Part shown: positions 59,231 through 64,000 of the stretch, piece by piece
Layout of the letters: every line of letters starts with the position of its first letter
Position numbering within the stretch: position 1 is the first letter of the stretch
The notes under the pieces: model-generated
Seen by the model: the letters and a program-made list of their open reading frames with translations, nothing else
The model's database searches: none
Told to the model about the DNA's origin: nothing
NCBI GenBank assembly: GCA_013824685.1
Contig: PNOG01000022.1
Coordinates: forward strand, 1 to 64,000
DNA from: Coprothermobacter sp.
Lineage (GTDB): Bacteria > Caldisericota > Caldisericia > Cryosericales > Cryosericaceae
Length of the DNA: 64,000 nucleotides
Direction of reading: 5' to 3'
Program-made: the position numbers and the translations under genes

Positions 59231-60532
59231 ATGGAAGAATGGAAACCGCGTTCAGTAGGTGTCATTGGTCTCGGGTACGTCGGTTTGCCACTCGCTGTGG
59301 GATTCGCCCAGGCGGGGTTGACCATCCATGGTGTGGAGCAGAACGCCGACAAGGTGGCCCGAGTAAAGGCCGGCGACTCCTACATCGATGATGTGGCGCC
59401 TGCGCGTCTTCAGGCGGTGGTTGCAAGCGGCGCCCTGACGGCATCCACCGAGTTCTCAGTCCTTGAAGGCTGTGACGCCGTCGTCGTATGTGTGCCGACA
59501 CCGCTGACCATCAACAAGGCTCCCGACGTCTCGTACATCGAGAACGTCTCACGCGCTCTCGTGCCGTATCTTCACAAAGGAGAGCTCGTCGTGCTCGAGA
59601 GCACGACCTATCCCGGAACGACCGATGAGGTCATGTTGCCCATCCTCGAGAGCAGCGGTCTCAAGGCGGGAGTGGACTTTTATCTTGCGTTTTCGCCCGA
59701 GCGGGTGGACCCTGGCAACGCTCACTACAACACGCTGAACACACCCAAAGTGGTTGGAGGACTGGACGCTGCTTCGACGGAACGTGCCTGTACGTTGTAC
59801 GCGCTGGTCGTTCCCCAGGTCTATCCCGTCAGCTCGTGTCGGGCGGCCGAGATGGCCAAACTGCTTGAGAACACCTTCAGGCTCGTCAACGTCTCGCTCA
59901 TCAACGAACTTGCGGTCCTGTGCGAAAAGATGGGCATGGATATCTGGGAGGTCATCGAAGCTGCCAAGACCAAGCCATATGGCTTCATGCCGTTCTACCC
60001 AGGGCCTGGCATCGGGGGGCACTGCATCCCCATCGATCCCTTCTACCTGTCGTGGAAAGCCAAGGAGTACGATATCGACCTGGAGTTTGTCGAGACGGCG
60101 GGCAAGGTCAACGATGCCATGCCTGGCTACGTCATAGACAAGGTAGCGTTTGCGCTCAATTCAGTCGGTCGAGCCATGCGTGGCGCACGCGTGCTCGTAC
60201 TCGGTGTCGCCTACAAGAAGGACATCAGCGACCTTCGTGAGTCCCCTGCGCTCAAAGTGCTCGAGAAGTTGCGCAGGTGGGGAGCCGACGTCAGCTACTT
60301 TGACAGCCATGTAGCCGAGGCACGTGTTGCAGAAGTGACGCTAAGGTCGCTCCCCCACCTGGACACCGATGTGCTGCACAGCGCTGACTGCGTGCTGATC
60401 CTGACCGATCACAGCTCGGTGGACTATGCCATGGTCGAGGACAATGCGCGGCTCATCGTCGACACGCGCAATGCGATCAAGCACAAAGGTCCCAAGCTCT
60501 TCAGGCTTGGGGATGGGACAGACAGACAATGA
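59231..60532 (+). CDS. wbpA: UDP-N-acetylglucosamine 6-dehydrogenase (WbpA-like)
   Basis: 433 aa from ATG 59231 (GGAG 8 nt upstream). Oxidises UDP-GlcNAc to the uronic acid with two NAD+. Motifs: GLGYVGLPLAVGFA Rossmann loop, ESTTYPGTT, AFSPERVDPGN, catalytic C265 in GPGIGGHCIPIDPFYL, and the C-terminal LGVAYKKDISDLRESPA. The GHCIPIDPFYL form and the wbpB-D-E genes that follow favour UDP-GlcNAc over UDP-glucose or UDP-ManNAc as substrate. Confidence 0.92.
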   Translation: MEEWKPRSVGVIGLGYVGLPLAVGFAQAGLTIHGVEQNADKVARVKAGDSYIDDVAPARLQAVVASGALTASTEFSVLEGCDAVVVCVPTPLTINKAPDVSYIENVSRALVPYLHKGELVVLESTTYPGTTDEVMLPILESSGLKAGVDFYLAFSPERVDPGNAHYNTLNTPKVVGGLDAASTERACTLYALVVPQVYPVSSCRAAEMAKLLENTFRLVNVSLINELAVLCEKMGMDIWEVIEAAKTKPYGFMPFYPGPGIGGHCIPIDPFYLSWKAKEYDIDLEFVETAGKVNDAMPGYVIDKVAFALNSVGRAMRGARVLVLGVAYKKDISDLRESPALKVLEKLRRWGADVSYFDSHVAEARVAEVTLRSLPHLDTDVLHSADCVLILTDHSSVDYAMVEDNARLIVDTRNAIKHKGPKLFRLGDGTDRQ

Positions 60533-61599
60533 AGAACCCAGTGCGATTCGCGCTCATAGGGTGCGGACGTATCGCCCCCAAGCATGTCAGCGCCCTCGCC
60601 AAGATCCCGCAGGCGCGGCTGGCCTGTGTGTGTGACTTGGTGGCGTCCAAAGCCGAAGCAATTGGCGAGCAGCTTGGCGTGCCGTGGTACACGGAGTACC
60701 GCGACATGCTGGGGCATGAACCAGTCGACGTCGTGAACGTCTGTACCGAGAGCGGCAACCATGCCAGCGTGTCAATTGATGTCATGAAGAGGTTTGGCTG
60801 CAACGTCATCGTGGAAAAGCCGATGGCACTGTGGCTGTCGGATGCTGATGCAATGATCCAGACGGCATGCGAAGTGGGCGTCCGGCTGTTTACTGTGAAG
60901 CAGAACCGGTTCAACGGTCCGGTCCAGCTGCTGAAGCGTGCGCTGGATGAAGGCAGGTTCGGACGTGTCCTGATGGTCACGTCGCGGGTCCGGTGGCACC
61001 GGGCACAAGAGTATTATGATCAGGCGCCGTGGCGGGGCACATGGGTCCAGGATGGTGGCTGTGTCGCCAACCAGGCCATCCACTACGTGGACCTCATGCA
61101 GTGGCTTGGCGGGCCGGTGTCCTCCGTCTACGCAGCATCGCGCCGTTTTCTTCATCGCATGGAGGCTGAGGACGCTGCGGTAGCGACATGGCAGTTCCAG
61201 TCCGGCGCTCTCGGAGCCTTCGAGGCGACGACCTGTGCTAACCCAAAGGACTTGGAAGGTTCCATCACGGTCCTGGGCGAGAAGGGAGAGGTCGAGATCG
61301 CAGGGTTCGCTGTCAACCAAGTGCGCACATGGGCATTCGTCGAAGAGCGTCCTGAGGACGTGCGAATTCAGGACGCCAATTATGTTCCGGACAACGTGTA
61401 CGGATTTGGCCACGAAGCACTGTTTCGGTCTATCCTCGACTCTCTGTCCACCGGACAGCCGAATATGTTTGAGGGTGGTGAGGGTCGCAAAGCTCTGGAA
61501 CTTGTCACGGCCATGTATGAGGCGATGGAGACCGGGATGCCGGTGAAGCTTGGTACATTATATCCCCACAGTCGTCTCGGAGGTTCGCATGTCGATTAG
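60529..61599 (+). CDS. wbpB: UDP-GlcNAc-uronate 3-dehydrogenase (WbpB-like, Gfo/Idh/MocA family)
   Basis: 356 aa, ATG overlapping the wbpA stop. ALIGCGRIAPKHVSAL nucleotide loop, CTESGNHASV, EKPMALW with the catalytic Lys, and CVANQAIHYVDLMQWLGG. It oxidises C3 of UDP-GlcNAcA to the 3-keto sugar for the aminotransferase WbpE. Gene order A-B-D-E is the same as in Pseudomonas aeruginosa-type loci. Confidence 0.9.
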   Translation: MKNPVRFALIGCGRIAPKHVSALAKIPQARLACVCDLVASKAEAIGEQLGVPWYTEYRDMLGHEPVDVVNVCTESGNHASVSIDVMKRFGCNVIVEKPMALWLSDADAMIQTACEVGVRLFTVKQNRFNGPVQLLKRALDEGRFGRVLMVTSRVRWHRAQEYYDQAPWRGTWVQDGGCVANQAIHYVDLMQWLGGPVSSVYAASRRFLHRMEAEDAAVATWQFQSGALGAFEATTCANPKDLEGSITVLGEKGEVEIAGFAVNQVRTWAFVEERPEDVRIQDANYVPDNVYGFGHEALFRSILDSLSTGQPNMFEGGEGRKALELVTAMYEAMETGMPVKLGTLYPHSRLGGSHVD

Positions 61600-62338
61600 T
61601 CCAGACGCGCGCATCGCACCAGACGTGGTCGTGGGCGACAATGTGGTCATCGAGGCCGACGTCGCGGTGGGTGAGGGCTGTGTGCTGGGGCACAATGTGG
61701 TCATCCGGACTGGAAGTCGCCTGGGCTGCCATGTCATGGTGGGGGACAACACCGTCATTGGGCGGCGTCCCATGCGCAGTGTTCGGTCTGCACTGCCTCC
61801 CGTGACGGACTACGGTCCGTGCAGCATCGCGGACGATGTCCAGATCGGTTGTGGCTGTGTCCTGTATGCAGGTGTCTCCATCGGGTGCCAGGTCATGGTA
61901 GCCGACTTGGCGACCGTGCGCGAGGCGGTCACCATCGGTGAGCAGACGATTATCGGACGTGGCGTTGCCATCGAGAATCGCTGCACGATAGGGAAACGCT
62001 GCAAGCTGGAGACCAACGCGTACATCACTGCGTATTCTGAGCTGGAGGACGATGTCTTTGTTGCCCCCATGGTGGCAACATCCAATGACAACTACATGGC
62101 ACGTGGCAATGAGCGCTTCAAGCATTTCAAAGGCGTTACGGTCAAGCGCGGTGGCCGCATCGGCGTCAACGCGACCATTCTGCCTGGCCGGACGGTCGGT
62201 GAGCAGGGTGTCGTGGCGGCTGGGTCTGTCGTGACGCACGATGTCCCTGCACAAGTCATTGTCGTGGGCAATCCAGCACACGTCTTCCGGGATGTGCCAG
62301 AGGACCAGCTGCTGGAGAACCAGGAGGGAAAGAAATGA
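61589..62338 (+). CDS. wbpD: UDP-GlcNAc3NA N-acetyltransferase (WbpD-like)
   Basis: 249 aa from ATG 61589 (GGAGG upstream), overlapping wbpB by 11 bp. Left-handed beta-helix acyltransferase with many hexapeptide repeats (for example VVVGDNVVIEADVAVGEGCV). The NDNYMARGNERFKHFKGVTV insert and GRIGVNATILPG match WbpD-type enzymes that acetylate the 3-amino group. The frame to 61550 is not needed. Confidence 0.9.
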   Translation: MSISPDARIAPDVVVGDNVVIEADVAVGEGCVLGHNVVIRTGSRLGCHVMVGDNTVIGRRPMRSVRSALPPVTDYGPCSIADDVQIGCGCVLYAGVSIGCQVMVADLATVREAVTIGEQTIIGRGVAIENRCTIGKRCKLETNAYITAYSELEDDVFVAPMVATSNDNYMARGNERFKHFKGVTVKRGGRIGVNATILPGRTVGEQGVVAAGSVVTHDVPAQVIVVGNPAHVFRDVPEDQLLENQEGKK

Positions 62339-63489
62339 GCAGCGTGCAGAAACAGCAGATCCCGATGGTCGATCTGGTAGGCGAATACCACGAAATCAAG
62401 GATGAAATTGACGAGGCAGTCCACCGCGTCCTTGAGAGTGGGCACTTCATCTTGGGTGAGGAAGTCGAGGCCTTCGAGCATGAGGTTGCCAGCTACCTGG
62501 GCGTCCGGCATGCCATAGGCGTTGCATCCGGATCCGATGCCCTGTTGCTTGCGCTCATGGTGCTGGGTGTTGGACCGGGGGACAAGGTCATCACGACCCC
62601 GTTCAGCTTCTTTGCCACAGCCAGCTGTATCGTGCGACTCGGAGCGACGCCGGTGTTCTGTGACATTGATCCTCGCACCTTCGACCTTGATCCTGGCAGC
62701 GTGCGTCGCTACCTCGAATCATCATACACACCAGCTGTCAAGGCCATCATTCCCGTGCACCTGTACGGTCAATGTTGTGACATGGACCCGTTGCTCGAGC
62801 TTGCGCGCACGTACAGTCTCAAGATTGTGGAGGATTGCGCTCAGTCCTTTGGGTCCACCTACAAGGGGCGCCAGTCGGGCGGTATCGGGGACATCGGGTG
62901 TTTCAGCTTCTTTCCTACCAAGAATCTCGGTGCCTACGGCGATGGTGGCATGGTGACGACTAACGACGACGGGCTGGCAGAGCATGTGCGCATGCTCCAT
63001 GTCCATGGGGCGCGCCACAAGTATCACCACGAGGAACTTGGCGTCAATAGCCGGCTGGACGCCATGCAAGCCGCCATCTTGCGTGTCAAGTTGAAGCACG
63101 TTGACGAGTGGACTGAGCGCAAACGCGCGCTGGCAGCCGCTTACGACAAGGAGCTGGCGAATATCGAGTGGCTCCAGGTGCCCTACGTGATGCCGGAGTG
63201 CAGGCATATCTATCACCAGTACACGATCAAGGTGCCTGCGGAGCGACGGTCGGCGATCCAGGAGACTCTGGCGCAGGCCGGTATTCCGACACAGGTTTAC
63301 TACCCTGAACCACTACACCGGCAGCCCTGCTTCGTGGGCCAACAGGAACTGCCAGAGGAGCCCTTGAACGTCGACGCGATCGTGCCAAGCGTGTTGAGTC
63401 TTCCGATTGGACAGAGTCGCCAAGGCTCGGACGTGGGAGTTGCGGGAGCACTCCATGCTGCACTGGCGCAGACTGACAGATCCAGTTAG
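62335..63489 (+). CDS. wbpE: UDP-3-keto-GlcNAcA aminotransferase (WbpE-like)
   Basis: 384-aa DegT/DnrJ family PLP enzyme, ATG overlapping the wbpD stop. PLP lysine K196 in FFPTKNLGAYGDGGM; IPMVDLVGEYHEIKDEID and GSDALLLALMVLGVGPGDK are hallmarks. Completes UDP-2,3-diacetamido-2,3-dideoxy-glucuronate synthesis with WbpA, B and D. An epimerase (WbpI) is not in the window, so GlcNAc3NAcA or a later epimerised form may be used. Confidence 0.9.
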   Translation: MSSVQKQQIPMVDLVGEYHEIKDEIDEAVHRVLESGHFILGEEVEAFEHEVASYLGVRHAIGVASGSDALLLALMVLGVGPGDKVITTPFSFFATASCIVRLGATPVFCDIDPRTFDLDPGSVRRYLESSYTPAVKAIIPVHLYGQCCDMDPLLELARTYSLKIVEDCAQSFGSTYKGRQSGGIGDIGCFSFFPTKNLGAYGDGGMVTTNDDGLAEHVRMLHVHGARHKYHHEELGVNSRLDAMQAAILRVKLKHVDEWTERKRALAAAYDKELANIEWLQVPYVMPECRHIYHQYTIKVPAERRSAIQETLAQAGIPTQVYYPEPLHRQPCFVGQQELPEEPLNVDAIVPSVLSLPIGQSRQGSDVGVAGALHAALAQTDRSS

Positions 63490-63498
63490 GCGTTGGTG

Positions 63499-64000
63499 AT
63501 GCACGTCCTGTTCATACCTTCTTGGTATCCGACGGTAGCAGCACCCGGTTCTGGCTCGTTTTTTGCGGACCAAGCCGTTGCGCTGTCGATGCTCGGAGCC
63601 GAGGTTGGTGTGTGCTATCCGGAGCTCCGATCCTTGCGTGCTCTGAGCCTTCCGTCTCTTGTTGAGAACCATTTGCAGTGGACTTGCGCCGAGGAGCGAG
63701 ATGTACACGTCGTACGATGGCATGGCTGGAATGTGCCGTCAGCTAGAGTAAGGGCTAGACTATTCGTCGAAGAATGTCGTAGGGCCTACTGGATCTACGA
63801 GAGAAGGTTCGGACGTCCCGACATCATCCATGCGCAGAGTGCCCTCTGGGGCGGGGTTGCTGCCATGCAATTGTCCGCTGAAGAAGGTATCCCATTTCTT
63901 GTCACCGAGCACTCCTCGGCTTATCCGCGGCATGAGATACGTCCATGGGAGTGGCCTTGGGTCGAGCGCTGCTTTCGCGCATCGTCGCTAGCGGGGTGCG
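63499..64000 (+). CDS. GT-B glycosyltransferase, N-terminal part (cut by window end)
   Basis: ATG 63499, 9 bp after wbpE. The frame is open to the end of the window (167 codons). MHVLFIPSWYPT, GSFFADQAVALSMLGAEVGV and PDIIHAQSALWGGVAAMQLS with LVTEHSS are the acceptor-domain motifs of GT4-type enzymes. Probably adds the diamino-uronic acid or a neighbouring sugar. Confidence 0.85.
   Translation, partial: MHVLFIPSWYPTVAAPGSGSFFADQAVALSMLGAEVGVCYPELRSLRALSLPSLVENHLQWTCAEERDVHVVRWHGWNVPSARVRARLFVEECRRAYWIYERRFGRPDIIHAQSALWGGVAAMQLSAEEGIPFLVTEHSSAYPRHEIRPWEWPWVERCFRASSLAGC

Noticed and set aside
1-64000. CRISPR arrays, rRNA and tRNA genes
   Set aside because: No regularly spaced repeats of CRISPR type, and no tRNA cloverleaf or rRNA signature seen in the short intergenic spaces. 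A tRNAscan/Infernal run would settle small RNAs.

Overview
This is a GC-rich bacterial chromosome segment with densely packed genes and many ATGA, GTGA or TGATG overlaps. It has no rRNA or tRNA gene, so the taxonomy stays open. Five secreted proteins end in tandem copper-amine-oxidase-N-like 'stalk' domains, one small secreted protein looks SLH-like, and there is a CsoR-type copper regulon. These traits are commonest in Clostridia-like and deep-branching bacteria such as Caldiserica/Cryosericota-type lineages; this placement is inference with low confidence.

Layout. 0-10.5 kb: NAD salvage pair pncB-pncA, a secreted multidomain lytic transglycosylase, a hemolysin-III/TrhA membrane protein, an MBL hydrolase, a REP-associated tyrosine transposase (RAYT) bracketed by inverted REP-like repeats, uvrB and an SLH-like secreted protein. 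10.5-17.3 kb (minus strand): two MFS transporters, an EamA transporter, a DUF364-type protein, an Ntn-hydrolase-like protein, and an ECF sigma factor with a Met-rich membrane protein. 17.4-24.0 kb: a copper operon with promoter, CsoR-like operator, copA, copZ, an unknown secreted protein, csoR, an HMA-SafE-cupredoxin fusion and a stalk-FN3-cupredoxin protein. 24.1-32.0 kb (minus): two large secreted proteins with stalk tails, one carrying a PHP phosphoesterase domain. 32.1-64 kb: a surface-polysaccharide locus.

The polysaccharide locus has sub-blocks. Phosphohexomutase, galU and rmlD1-A-C-D2-B make nucleotide sugars and dTDP-rhamnose. A second block with lower GC by eye combines an acyl carrier protein, a KAS III-like enzyme, a GNAT acyltransferase, an FdtA-type ketoisomerase and an FdtB-type aminotransferase; together they suggest a dTDP-3-amino-3,6-dideoxyhexose carrying a purpose-made acyl group. 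Then come glycosyltransferases, a Wzm/Wzt ABC exporter, a WbaP-type phosphoglycosyltransferase, two divergent O-antigen-ligase/TPR proteins, a Wzz-like protein and finally a wbpA-B-D-E set for a UDP-2,3-diamino-hexuronic acid, followed by a glycosyltransferase cut by the window end.

Two observations cut across the window. First, short palindromic repeats sit at gene ends and supply the stop codons of pncA, the MBL gene, the sigma gene and the RAYT itself, and apparently the start codon of uvrB. Second, the recognisable promoters share a TTGACA-like -35 and a TAnnnT -10 about 16 bp apart.
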